From contig CM063107.1 in assembly GCA_031841125.1 (NCBI GenBank), positions 10,774,467-10,838,466 of the forward strand: 64,000 nt of DNA, given 5' to 3'. Every line of letters begins with the position of its first letter. Positions within the stretch are counted from its first letter, which is position 1. Of this stretch, positions 12,253 through 22,640 are shown piece by piece. This DNA comes from Acanthococcus lagerstroemiae (taxonomy: Eukaryota > Arthropoda > Insecta > Hemiptera > Eriococcidae). Below the pieces are notes generated by a model that did no database searches, was not told where the DNA came from, and saw only the letters and a list, made by a program, of their open reading frames with translations. A program made the translations under genes and the position numbers.

Positions 12253-12474
12253 TAAAGCGGGGTATACACGGTCAATAAAAATTATCATTATTGAGCGCTG
12301 CGTCAATAATAGTGAACGTGTACACAGAACAATGTCATCATTATAATGATAAGAGATCATGAAAATGATCCAAGCGTCATTAAAAATTCAAAACTATTTG
12401 AATTTTTGATGAAGACCATTTCAGTGATCATTTTTCATAACATCAGTTTTATTGACCGCGTACACCCCACTTTA
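12253..12474. mobile_element. TIR MITE with TA target duplication
   Basis: Terminal repeats are 12255-12280 and 12447-12472. They read ggggtatacacggtcaataa on the left and, in reverse complement, ggggtgtacgcggtcaataa on the right. TA lies just outside each end, which fits a Tc1/mariner-type TA target but does not prove it. It is about 218 bp with no coding capacity. Confidence 0.75.
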
Positions 12475-13034
12475 CAGTTTCCCAACAGCTTTTTTGTTTT
12501 TTCTCTTTTTTTTTACGTACAAATTCGCATACCTTTTTAAATTATCTAGTTTGACAAAAATAAATAAATAATTCAAATTGCTATATTCGTAATCAATGCT
12601 CGTAAGCGCTGTTTTTCTTTCTCCATTTTCATCTCTCACGAAGAATTTGGCTCTCAACGACCTTTCCCCCCGCATGTCAAATTCCAGTTTCACTACTAGC
12701 TGCAAACTCTTGATAAGAATCACTGTGACTGTGATGAGACTCATTTATAACTTGCTACGATTCGTTCAGATTTCTTGATGGCTTAGTAAGACTCATCAGG
12801 CTCTTTTGAAATTCAGGCCCACTTTTTAAAACTCGTTTAAACTATGTTGAGTTTCTTTACTGATTCAACATTGGACCTTTAGTCACATTGGACTCTTTCA
12901 GACTAACTAACTCTGTTAAGCCTAATTAAAACTCTGACATGGCTCATCTAGATTATTTTTTGACTCGGTATTCCTTATACGGACATTGCTATAGTTTATT
13001 GAGACTTATTTAAGTCTCATTCAGAATTTTTTGA

Positions 13035-13660
13035 AATTGAGGACCTGACTTCCAAAACGCGCTCGATCCAAAAAATTGAAAATCGAGTTTTTAGCGCAAT
13101 CTGGTGGAGGAAGTCAAAAGGCACCTTTCGGAGTTGATTTCACGATTTTATCACGACTTAGAGCCAGCTAAACCTTTCTCTCATTCTTTTTTATAGTACT
13201 GACTTACTTCGTTTTTCAAATTTTATGAGTATAAGACTCTTACGATTGTAAGTCATATTTGCTTTTTCCTGTTTGGGGGGTACAAGGATGTCTGAAGGGT
13301 GGAGGGAGGGGGGACATTGTTCACGTGTGCCTCGTTCACCGGAATGGTCGCCTCTAAGCTATATCTTCCGACTTCCGGCAGTTTCTAGGAGATGTACGAA
13401 TTTTAACCTTTCACAAGTATGACATGCTCTGCCAAGACGAGCTAAGTCCACGACTTCCCCCAATTCGCACTCCCGTAGCTCAAAGACTGTCCATACGCCA
13501 ACCTTCATACTTGGGTGGTATTAGCACTGACCACTCCTCTTCCCATCCAGGCAGTTGAATCAGTGTTACCACTTATCGTTCGCGAGTCAGAAAGTTTTTT
13601 TCGATTTCCCAACAATTGGTTTTTTGGACTAATCGCGTTTTGGAAGTCAGGTCCTCAATT
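13035..13660. mobile_element. TIR element with 27-bp perfect ends
   Basis: Ends at 13035-13061 and 13634-13660 are perfect reverse complements containing gaggacctgacttccaaaac. The similarity continues inward imperfectly. The 570-bp interior has a short open frame (13515-13700) that runs across the right end and is probably fortuitous. No target duplication was clear. Confidence 0.8.
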
Positions 13661-14392
13661 CATCAGACCCTGCTTACCCTTAGTCAACTCTCCTCAGTGA
13701 GAAGAAGTTCAATTTTCCCACTTCGAGGAAAGGAAAACTGCAAAATCTTCCAATCAAGGAGAATATGATCGTGCCTTTTTTTGTTGAGTGAAATTTATTC
13801 AGTTTTCCTCTGACTAAGAAAGACTTTCGTGTTGTTGTTTTTGTTGTTGTTTTTTGTAGAAAATTTATAATTTTTTCCTTTGAATAAGAAGGAATTTAGA
13901 AATTTGTCGATACCAAAATGAAAAGAGATGGATTTTCTTATCAAAAGATTCTATCTGAGTTCAAATATGAAAAGTCTGATTTCGGTGAGATTGAATACGA
14001 TTTAAAACTAGGTATTCCAAAGTTGGTGGGACATTTCAGCACTCCTTTGGTGGGAAAACAGTTAACTGACCCCAAAAGTTGATCTTTTAGCACTTGAAAA
14101 TGTCTGCCCGTCCCATTTTGATGTGACTCAATTTCACAATGAAAAACTATAGGGAGGAATTCCATGACGCAGATAATCTAATGTTCATAGATTAATTGTC
14201 CAAAGTCAAATTAATATTTTAAAGTTTGAAATTTGAATTTGCACGTTTCGGTTGAGATAGAAACAAAAAATATACTTGAATGACCCAGAAAGTGCCACTC
14301 TTCCGCGATGACGCTCCGTTCCCGAGATAGATTCGAAAATGTTGGAGAAGTTGGTCAAAAAAGGACTCTAGCTCAGTTATGACAACGTATAA

Positions 14393-14665
14393 AATTGATT
14401 TTATGAACAGTACCCCATTGAACCGATTCCAACTATTTTTTTCTGGGGTTACCACAACTGTCCTCTACTAATAACTTTACTGGTACCATTTTTTTGTCAA
14501 TTTTCAGGTCGTGAGAAGAAGAAAAATTTCAATGATAGAAAATTTTTCAAAATTTGAACATAACTCAGCCCTTTTAAAAGTAAGAGTATTCAAACATATC
14601 TACATATTTTCGAGGTAGGTTGCCTGCTTACCAGGTGGAAGGGGGTCATTGCAAAAGAGACATAC

Positions 14666-14669
<4 letters not shown>
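14393..14669 (+). mobile_element. Solitary terminal region of the fold-back-like element E
   Basis: It matches the terminal part of the element at 41981-44900: attgattttatgaaca, then ggttaccacaactgtcctct, a cgtgagaagaagaaaa block, then caaacatatctacatatttt and ggtaggttgcctgcttacca. It ends with gcaaaagagaca, directly joined to a TTA microsatellite. The opposite end of the element is not nearby, so this is a truncated or solo end. Confidence 0.8.

Positions 14670-14711
<42 letters not shown>
14667..14711. repeat. (TTA)n microsatellite
   Basis: About 14 uninterrupted TTA units. It produces poly-Leu and poly-Ile frames on the two strands, which are artefacts. It abuts the outer end of the element E fragment. 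Confidence 0.97.
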
Positions 14712-14713
<2 letters not shown>

Positions 14714-15188
14714 AATCTCGCGAGGGACCCGGCGGCCAGTCCGGAACTTTCTCCGGTGGCTCCTTGTATTCGTCGAAAAACATGAAAATCAGGTTGTCTC
14801 CCCTCCACTACCTTACATACCTTCGAGTAGGTTTAGCGCAAGGTAGGGAGGGGAACTCACATTTTAAAAATTGCATTATGCATGCGAAGTATTTAAGCTA
14901 AGCTACATATAATTTTTGGCGTATGGATGCAAAGGACTCGCTCTCTGGTGACTGTTACCGAAAACAACATATACTGTTCACTGACTGGTGGATTTGGACG
15001 AAACGAAAACATGACATGGGAGGATGATGATTAAAAATTTATCCGAAAAATCCAAAATCAAGCTCAACTGATAGGAAATGAAAAGGGTTATAACTTTTGT
15101 TCCTAGCATTTTTTCATAAAAATTAATATAAAAGCCGCGAGCAATACTTTTATGAGCACACATTCTTATGGTGTGATGTGCACGTATC

Positions 15189-15753
15189 ATGTTTTCGTCT
15201 TCGACATTAGCGCTCCTGGTGGAACATTTATACGCGATAATACTGTCTGTTATCTCTTATCTGTCGACTAGCCAGTTAGTGTCTCAGTCTGAGATTCTCT
15301 ATTGTCTCCTTCAATTCCACGACACCTCCCTATCGGCTTCTATCTTCCTTCTTCGACCGCCACTTCGGCAACACACCCAAGACGGGAAGGTCGCTCCAAC
15401 TAAAGGGGGCCGCCTTCATGGGCAACCGATTACCACAAGACTTCAGCCTCAAATTCTTTGTCGCTTCCTCAAAGTGGGTCGAGCAAGTGAGTCGAGTATC
15501 ACGCTCCAAGGTCTCTTACCAGTGACGCTCCTCAGGACGGGATGGAACGCTCACAGGTACCGAAGTGTCACTGGGCTTCTCCTTTCTCCATCAACCTTTC
15601 TCATCCGCTACAGTCATTGTCTCTTCTGCAGCTGCTACAGCTTCGGCGGAGTGCCGCTTATCGATGTTCGAAAAGAGACACACACTATATTTATATAAAA
15701 GAAAGAGAAAAGAAAAAATCCAAGAGAAAAAATGATTAACTCCTAATCGAGTC

Positions 15754-15785
<32 letters not shown>
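15189..15785 (+). other. Possible retrocopy or SINE-like unit ending in poly(A); 169-codon open frame
   Basis: An open frame runs 15189-15698 (169 codons) through sequence that is less AT-rich than its surroundings. A Lys-rich purine tract follows, then a run of 29 A at 15757-15785. Hydrophobic stretches occupy roughly residues 5-40 and 130-150, but I recognise no domain. The A-run marks the 3' end of something inserted in + orientation, because the SINE immediately to its right is on the other strand. It could be a processed transcript, a SINE-like element, or chance. Protein coding is doubtful. Confidence 0.3.
15757..15785. repeat. Poly(A) tract, 29 bp
   Basis: Uninterrupted run of A, the longest homopolymer in the window. 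Confidence 0.97.
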
Positions 15786-15787
<2 letters not shown>

Positions 15788-15809
15788 AAAACAGAAAACA
15801 ATCGGGAAT

Positions 15810-16051
15810 CTTATAGTTTTTTTCTAATTTGCTCTCAACCCAAACCCTGAAATCCGCCTTTTCGAGCATTACTTCAGAGACGTCGGGGAGGCTGTTAGGG
15901 CTGGCATGGCCCTCTTCCCTTCTGACCGAAAAACCGGTCTAGGTCGAAATCTGGCGAGTCGCTACGTGGGCTCGAACCCGGGACCTCCGGATTCCGAAAC
16001 CAGTGCCCTATCCACTCAGCCAACCAGACCCCTTCTGTCAACCAGACCCCT
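15810..16051 (-). mobile_element. tRNA-derived SINE, - strand copy, well preserved promoter boxes
   Basis: Read on the - strand it starts ggggtctggttggctgagtg (A box tggctgagtgg), has gggttcgagccc (B box) about 35 bp on, then the body with gcctccccgacgtctctgaa shared with 6547-6760, and a gcaaattagaaaaaaac tail. Both Pol III boxes match consensus well. The leader ccaaccagacccct is duplicated at 16020-16051. The 5' part resembles a tRNA without a foldable anticodon arm that I can confirm, so it is a SINE, not a tRNA gene. Confidence 0.88.
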
Positions 16052-17340
16052 TGAGAAACTCATAGTTCATTAACAAACTAAAACTTATTCAGTCAACTAA
16101 AATCAAATGAGAAATCGAAAGATGCCTAACTGATGATTTGAAAAATAGTTTTTTTCTAACGCGCTTGGGTTACAATAGATTTCTTTTTTCTTATTTTCTT
16201 TTTAGGACTGAACTCAAAATTTAATCCTTATCCTTCTATCCTATTTGCTGTCTTCTTTATTTTCAAATCCTATTAACAAATAAACGAAAACGAAGTGGAA
16301 TATGTAACCGATTCTGGTTGAACTATTGATACGGAATTTCGTATCGCGTGCAACTGCTTATCCTCACTGCAGATCGCTGAATTAGGTCGATGAAATTTCG
16401 GAGAACAACCAATAAAATGCGCACCATCGCTGAAATCTTTTTTAAATGTCGAATGACATCGTTGTCAACAGTGCAAGAGTTTCTCTTTAATTAAAACGAA
16501 GCCAACATCACATATCACGCGAACAGCGAGTGACATGTAGGTGTATTGTTAATATTCGAAAAAAGGAATATCACGTGGCAAGGGAATCCCACCTATTTCG
16601 ATGATCAGCCCTTTCCAAGTGCCTGAAACTTTTCGTCTTCTGCAATCTGTCTTGTCTGGAATAGGAAGAAGCCTCGTGTATCGGCAAATTGAAAATAACA
16701 TCCTCGGAGAGTACTCAATCGCCGTCCAAATTAGTATTTCCTTCTCCGTCTAATTCTTCGAGGGTGGTGCGAGGCGCAACATCCCCGTTCGTAGGTGTGA
16801 ATTATCCGTAAATTCCCAATTTGCCCCGTGATTAATTATCCGTTTTATTTTTTCATTAGTCCGAGGCGTTTCAAAATGAAAATAGGTTGTATTTTCTCCC
16901 CGAGTAAAAGGTTGCGTAATGTGGAAAAATTGTTCGAAGACGCGAAAATTGGATGCGGCAACCGAGTATTACATGGTATGTGAAACACAAACAAAAGATT
17001 AATCTCCTCGCAAATGGCGCGTGTTACAAGACACCCGGATCATTTAAGCCTAATTACATTGGCATCGTTTTTCCGTCTCCTCAATCAGTACTATTTCGAG
17101 GTTCTAAAAATAATCTTCACTCGCCCTCTGTGGAGACCAAATTGTAACAGGAACTGAGTTGTCCACGGTAATTACTATTCTATTCTCCACTAACGAGAAA
17201 ATAATGCGCGAGATGAATGGGTTGGGTCTTGCATTTTAGAAATCCAATACGAAAGGCAACTCAATATCAGCGAGTGAAAAAGTAACTGAAAATACCGAGA
17301 GACAGAAATTTTAAAATATCAATCGATTAGTACTGTTAAC
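16052..17340. other. No gene recognised
   Basis: Unique-looking AT-rich sequence. The open frame at 16953-17147 is short and unfamiliar. Nothing else could be supported. Confidence 0.45.
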
Positions 17341-17499
17341 TGGGGTATCTTGGAACAGCTGTGTAACTTGGAACGCACCATGAGGCTCGCATGGTATTGT
17401 AAATTTCGACAGTTTTATAGCTTTATTAGGTATGTAAATGGGTTCGTACTCAAATCTGCTGATGCGTTCCAAATTACCCGGATGTTTCAAGATACCCCA
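17341..17499. mobile_element. Small TIR MITE, 159 bp
   Basis: The left end tggggtatcttggaacagct and the reverse complement of the right end, tggggtatcttgaaacatcc, match over about 36 bp and both continue into gtaa(c/t)ttggaacgc. The gap between is about 87 bp. Similar aacttggaac words form the ends of the TIR element around 25081-26323. Confidence 0.75.
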
Positions 17500-18439
17500 T
17501 TTTATGGTGGTCGATCAGATAGATCACTAAATGGTATGCGGTGACAATTTATACCATCTCTCCCTCTAATATTGTGTAGAAGGGTAATTCTCCCAATAAT
17601 ACATAAACTGAGTAACCATGTAATATCTCAAGAACTAAGAGTAAGGAAAAGTGTCAATTCTTGATCAGGGTGTCAAATGTTGGCCATTTTTTCAGCAGCC
17701 AGCAGCAGTGTAGTGAGAGGTGCGTAGGAGCTGCTATGTATGTTAACGCATAGCCCTGATCTTTGTCTTCCGTTTGATCATTTTTCTGTGGAATCACGTT
17801 GTTAGCCGGTTGTTATCAGTAATTTAGTTGAGTGATCAAAATGGAGTAGTGATTTTCATGACATGCGGCGGAAAGGAAGTTTTCAAAGTACAAAATGGAA
17901 AGTAATTTTGGTTGTATTGCAACATTATTACACATAAACATGTAGGTAATGATGTAGACTACACGTTTCCACCTTACTTTAGGGTGTAGCGGGCTTATTA
18001 AGTGGAACGATTTTTCTTTGACTTGAAATTGTGAGCTCCCTATTATAGATAGAAATTCCGTGTTTGACTCTTTAGAAAGCCTCATCTATTGGCTACAAAT
18101 TCCCCCCTCTCTTTTCTGTTTTAATCAAAAAACTAGGACGCTATGAATTTTTTTCTGAGCTGGGAAAATTCATTCCACACGAAAAATTATCATTCAACCA
18201 AAAGTCTTATGCTCGTCCACAACTCGACGAATAGCTTCCTTTACCACAGCTTCGTCGTGTTTTTCACGTTCGGCAGATCGTATTCGATTTCGCTGCCTCC
18301 TAAAACGAACTTAAAGTTCATTGCTTATAAATTTTTACCAGCACTCACGTTCCATTTGACCCCGCTTGTTTGATTCCACTTGCCCCTTCTCTCATTAAAA
18401 AAAATGATAATAATTTCTCGGTTGCATTTAATTAGAGTA

Positions 18440-19364
18440 TAGTCTTGCAAGTGTGCGCACTTAGTTTTCAAAACGCTGTGAAATTTTTTGTTATTGGTAT
18501 TTTGGTGTGAAAATTGCACCGTACATAGTGTCAACCCTCTACTACTTGCTGCTCAAAAGATTTTGTGATTAAAAATGATTTTTCGAAGTTATGGGGATTT
18601 TCGAGAAAGAAGTCAGATGCGCACACTTACAAGACTAGGTGTCTGGTAGTCCATTATTGAGTATAAAGTTGTACAAGACTAGTCTTGTAAGTGTGCGATT
18701 CGTGTCCCCTAAGTGTGCGCATAGTAAAACGAGACCAGAAATCAATAAAAAAAAATTTAATTAAAGGATTAATCGGTACATTAAAACGATCATTCAACAC
18801 AGGGAACGATTATTCAGCACAAATTTCGCAAGTATACTCTTTCTGGTACCGATCCACACCAGCACAGAGGGTATGGGCCGTTTGCTTTCTCCTTCTTCTA
18901 TTTGTCTTTTGGCTTCCACCAATTCTTTATCCGTCAATAATTTGCATCTTTCCTTTGTCATTGTACCTTTAAAAGTAAAACAACATGAAATGATAAAACA
19001 TTTGAAATACGCACACTTAGAAGAAGCATGATGACTTTGAATTTTTTGAAACATTTCTGTCAAAACGTCATCGGCGCGGGTTGAAACATATCGCAATGCA
19101 TTCCTGAGTTAATTTTATGTCATTAAAACGTTGATTTGAAAAAAATACTTACTTTTGATCGAGTTATCACTTAGGAACGATCTGTAAGTCTGTAAAAATA
19201 AACACAAAAAACAACAAACACGTTTTTCGAAGACAAGGTATTTATTCACCGGGATGGTTTTTCTAACGTACATTGCTACTAGGTCGGACTTCTATTTTAG
19301 CTTATCACCAGTGTTGCCAACCTCATAGTTTTTGAGAAATCACAAATGCGCACACTTACAAGAC
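18440..19364. mobile_element. Cluster of TIR ends with agtcttgtaagtgtgcg motif
   Basis: Four related ends occur: tagtcttgcaagtgtgcgca at 18440 (inward), tgcgcacacttacaagacta at 18618 (outward), agtcttgtaagtgtgcg at 18681 (inward) and tgcgcacacttacaagac at 19347 (outward). They define a 198-bp unit (18440-18637) and a 684-bp unit (18681-19364) in tandem. A perfect 16-bp palindrome, acaagactagtcttgt, lies at the left junction of the second. The small open frames inside (18691-18972 + and 18794-19096 -) show no known domain. Confidence 0.7.
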
Positions 19365-20389
19365 AGTACTCTATTATTAGAAATTGATACGCTTATGTTA
19401 AAATAGAACGTTTACCTGACACAAAGCGATATTCAAAATAATTCTACACAAATTTTAAGTACGTTTTTTATGATTCGCAATATTGACTCCAAAATTTTCA
19501 TTAGCATGTCGATCTTATTTTTTGGCTTCTGAGATAAAAACAAACTTCAACACAGGGTTACCAACTCACTTCATTGGTGTAAATATTAGTTATACACAAC
19601 CTAAGCTCATGATTCAGTGCAACCAAGCAATAGTTTTCGAATAATCGTTGCCGTAGTGGCACTTGTTATATTCTTCTGTACGTAATATAGTAGGGTGTTT
19701 CAGAAACGTGAGCCCTTTCAACCGGGTTAGTAAGAAACTTATTCTAACAACATGTAGATGTGCATCCCTACTCGTACATTAGAAGGGGCAAAGATATGAC
19801 CATTTGTGATGCATCGCATCAAATCCCACCATACGTTGGAAAAATTGCTTTTATTTCTGTGCTTTATCAAGGGAAAGTGACACTACCCGCATGTTCACAT
19901 CGTCCATTTGATGTGAGCCATTTTTCTGTCATGCAAAAGAGACTTGAAGATTCACTTTTCATCGTGCTTTATAATAGAATTTTTTCCAGTTTCTTGTTCC
20001 CTGAAAAATTTTATTTTCCTTGGTATCCTGCACTGCATCACATTTAAAAAAAATTATGTACAGCCATAATGAGCATTTCCTCCTCAGCATTGCTAATAGA
20101 TAGACTGGCTGGAACTTTTTGGTAGTAAGAAAAGACAATTTATAACCATTACTGGAAGAAAAAAAGAAAAAGAAAAAAGTCGTATGAACAGAGTATTTAC
20201 AAAAACAATTTAATTTTCATATCTTTCCAATTTTGAATAGATTATTATTCTCTGGACCCGGAGACGGTACAAAGAGGGGGGGAGGTCAAACCCACCCAGT
20301 CATTTTTGGCAAGATTGTACCCAACTCTGCAAAATTTCTGAAATTGATATTTCTTTTACGCCAATTTCACAATTTATCCAACAATTCAA
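19365..20389. other. No gene recognised
   Basis: AT-rich sequence. A word cluster at 19692-19720 (tagggtgtttcagaaacgtg) resembles the outer end of many insect TIR elements but no partner end was found. The open frame 19760-20047 (95 codons) is unfamiliar. Confidence 0.4.
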
Positions 20390-20583
20390 TAGCTTTTTTT
20401 TTGTTGTTTTCATTTTGGTGTGTGCTTTAGTACTTGAAAATTTTGATTGAGAAGTTAAAAACACCTAACAAGTCTAAAAAGGTTTTTTTTTCTGCTTTGA
20501 TACTTTACGGATTTTGAATTCAATCAGTTAAGACTTTCACATTCCCCCTCCCCCCAGGAAAAAATCTTCGGCGCGTCCCTGTC
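20390..20583 (-). mobile_element. Fragment of the CAGGGACGTACC hAT-like family
   Basis: Read on the - strand from 20583 it begins cagggacgcgccgaagattt, passes through a G-run and tgtgaaagtc, then a caaaatccgtaaagtatcaa block, in the same order as the left end of 10761-12029. The opposite end could not be found, so it is truncated or strongly diverged. Confidence 0.65.
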
Positions 20584-21683
20584 AGGACTCTGCAATTTTT
20601 TCGCGGCATACCAGTTTTTCCTTCATATTCATCAAAAATACTCCTTGGTCTTACTTGTACATACCTTAGTTTTTGAGTTTGAAAGTTCAAATAGATACAC
20701 AATGTTGCAGTTTCTATAAAGAGGGGTAACTTTGTCGATCCGATGAATTTTGAGTTACGGATAGTACGTAATAGAGGAATGAATACCCGTTCCAATGAGC
20801 TATCGGCGAGATCTGTAGCGTTTTTCTTTGCGGAGATACAAGCGGTCAAAGATGAATGTAACGAGAACGCGTGGAAACACGTTTTCGAGAAAAACGCGTC
20901 CAAAGTTAGACACATATTTTCTCCCACTCCTTCAAGCGGCCGTAAATTGCCGTGGAGTCACGTTACCAGCCTCGACGAGGGCTTGTTGGAAAGGTAATTT
21001 TTCGCTCTTCTACGTGGTAACAATTCAGAACATCGGATTCATTTGTTAGCTCCGAAAAACCGCGAAGAAGCGACGCAAACATTCGCATTCTTTTCTCATT
21101 CTCTTTCATAATTCTCTTTCTCTCTCTCCCTCTTCTCTCGCACACCCGTAAATTTTGTCTCTTCGTTATTGCGATGTTTTTTCTATAGAAATCGACCAAA
21201 ATCTTAAAATTGATTGTTTCGACTAGAAAATTTTGTTTTTCTTTTTTCGCGTTTTCTGAGACTTTGATCAATCAACAAAGTTACCCCTTTTTATAGAAAC
21301 TGCCACATATTTTCTATCAACAATTATGATTCTTAAATTCTTATTGCTTCTTACAATGCAGTTTGTAGAACATACCAGATCTATAAGTAAGAACAGATAA
21401 GAGGCTGTATCTTCCGGTCGTTTCTATCACCCCTATTTAAATGTCCAACTAATACAAAAGAAATTTCGGTTTACTTTTTGAAGCGAAGCTCCTTAACGTA
21501 GGTTCAGGATGGGCAGTTAACGTAGAAAAAGTGAAACGAACGCAAACGCGAAAACGTGCAACGGAAGTGATGTATAGTAACGCTTCACCCATATTTAGTG
21601 AGATAGAGAGTGCGTATGTGAAACTAGACTGCTTCTCCTCCACATCTCCATCAACAGTTTACTGTCAGATGTACAGTCGCTGA

Positions 21684-22140
21684 TGTGTGGCCGAGTGGTT
21701 AACGTGCCCGATTCGCAATCCTCGCGTTTCTGGTTCGAAACCCCCAACGCCGGAAAGCTGGTGCTGTTGGAATACACCCCCGCTGACATCTTAGCGAACA
21801 CAGCGACACCGGTATCAATCAAGGTGGAAAGATAACGCGTCCTGTAACCCCCGCCAGTTCGAACGAATAGGGCACCACAATCGCAGGGCGTGTCACCACC
21901 GGACCTAAGAAGACTGATACTGGTATGTGCACGTTGTAGACAGCTTACTCAAATTTGTGCCAACACATGGCTAGTAAGCGAACTGCAGCTGCACAATCTT
22001 TGACATAGAGAAGGAAAACCTTAACACAACAAACCGTGGGGAAAGTAACAGGAAACTACCCCGACTAACCCTACCCAGAAAAGTGGCGTGTCAGAAACCA
22101 CGATCGCCAACATCCGGCAACGGGTAGGGCACTTGATTTA
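21684..22140 (+). mobile_element. Second SINE family, tRNA-Ser-like head
   Basis: The head tgtggccgagtggttaacgt fits an A box and ctggttcgaaaccc fits a B box, about 45 bp apart. The GGCCGAGTGGTTAA start resembles serine/leucine tRNAs. It is followed by about 400 bp of relatively GC-rich body with no open frame of note. I could not fold a proper acceptor stem, so this is a SINE or tRNA-derived pseudogene rather than a tRNA gene. The 3' limit is estimated from the drop in GC. Confidence 0.65.
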
Positions 22141-22558
22141 TTTTTAACATTCAGTCCGATTGATGGAGCAATTCACAGTGTAAAACTAGTTTTGCTTGGT
22201 GCCCCATTTTTTTCCTCGTTCAGTTTTTTAGAGAGTAAATTCCTATTTCATTTATCAACATTTTCAAATTCGAAAATTCAAATTCGCAGCGGAGTCAGGG
22301 TAGATAATATTTCTAAAGGATATGAAAAACGGAATCATTTACAGCGAAGGAATCGTCGCTGGATCTAGAGAACAATTTTTACAGAAAATTTATATATTTT
22401 TAAGCAAAATCGGTTTGTGAGCCACCGGTTATTACAGTTGTGCTTGTTTTCTCCTTATATTTACTAAAAAGATCCACCAGTCTATGTACATATTACCAAT
22501 GCGGAGGGGGGGGGGAATTCGAAAATGCTGTAGATAATTTCTCCATATGTCTGAATTT

Positions 22559-22640
22559 TTGCACCTTCAAATGTGAGACCAGTAAAAGTAGGCAAACATA
22601 CCTACACGTTGTCAAAAAGAGTTGCCTACTTACCTGTTTG
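22559..22640 (+). mobile_element. Diverged end fragment of element E
   Basis: The words gcaccttcaaatgtgaga, ggcaaacatacctacacgtt and gttgcctacttac follow the same order and spacing as in the terminal region at 44806-44880. It is short and isolated. Confidence 0.55.

Noticed and set aside
14590..14846. Frames with poly-Leu or poly-Ile runs on both strands
   Set aside because: They translate the (TTA)n microsatellite.
21684..21760. Possible tRNA-Ser gene
   Set aside because: The A and B boxes are present but I could not form an acceptor stem or a normal anticodon arm, and a long GC-rich body follows, so I call it a SINE head.
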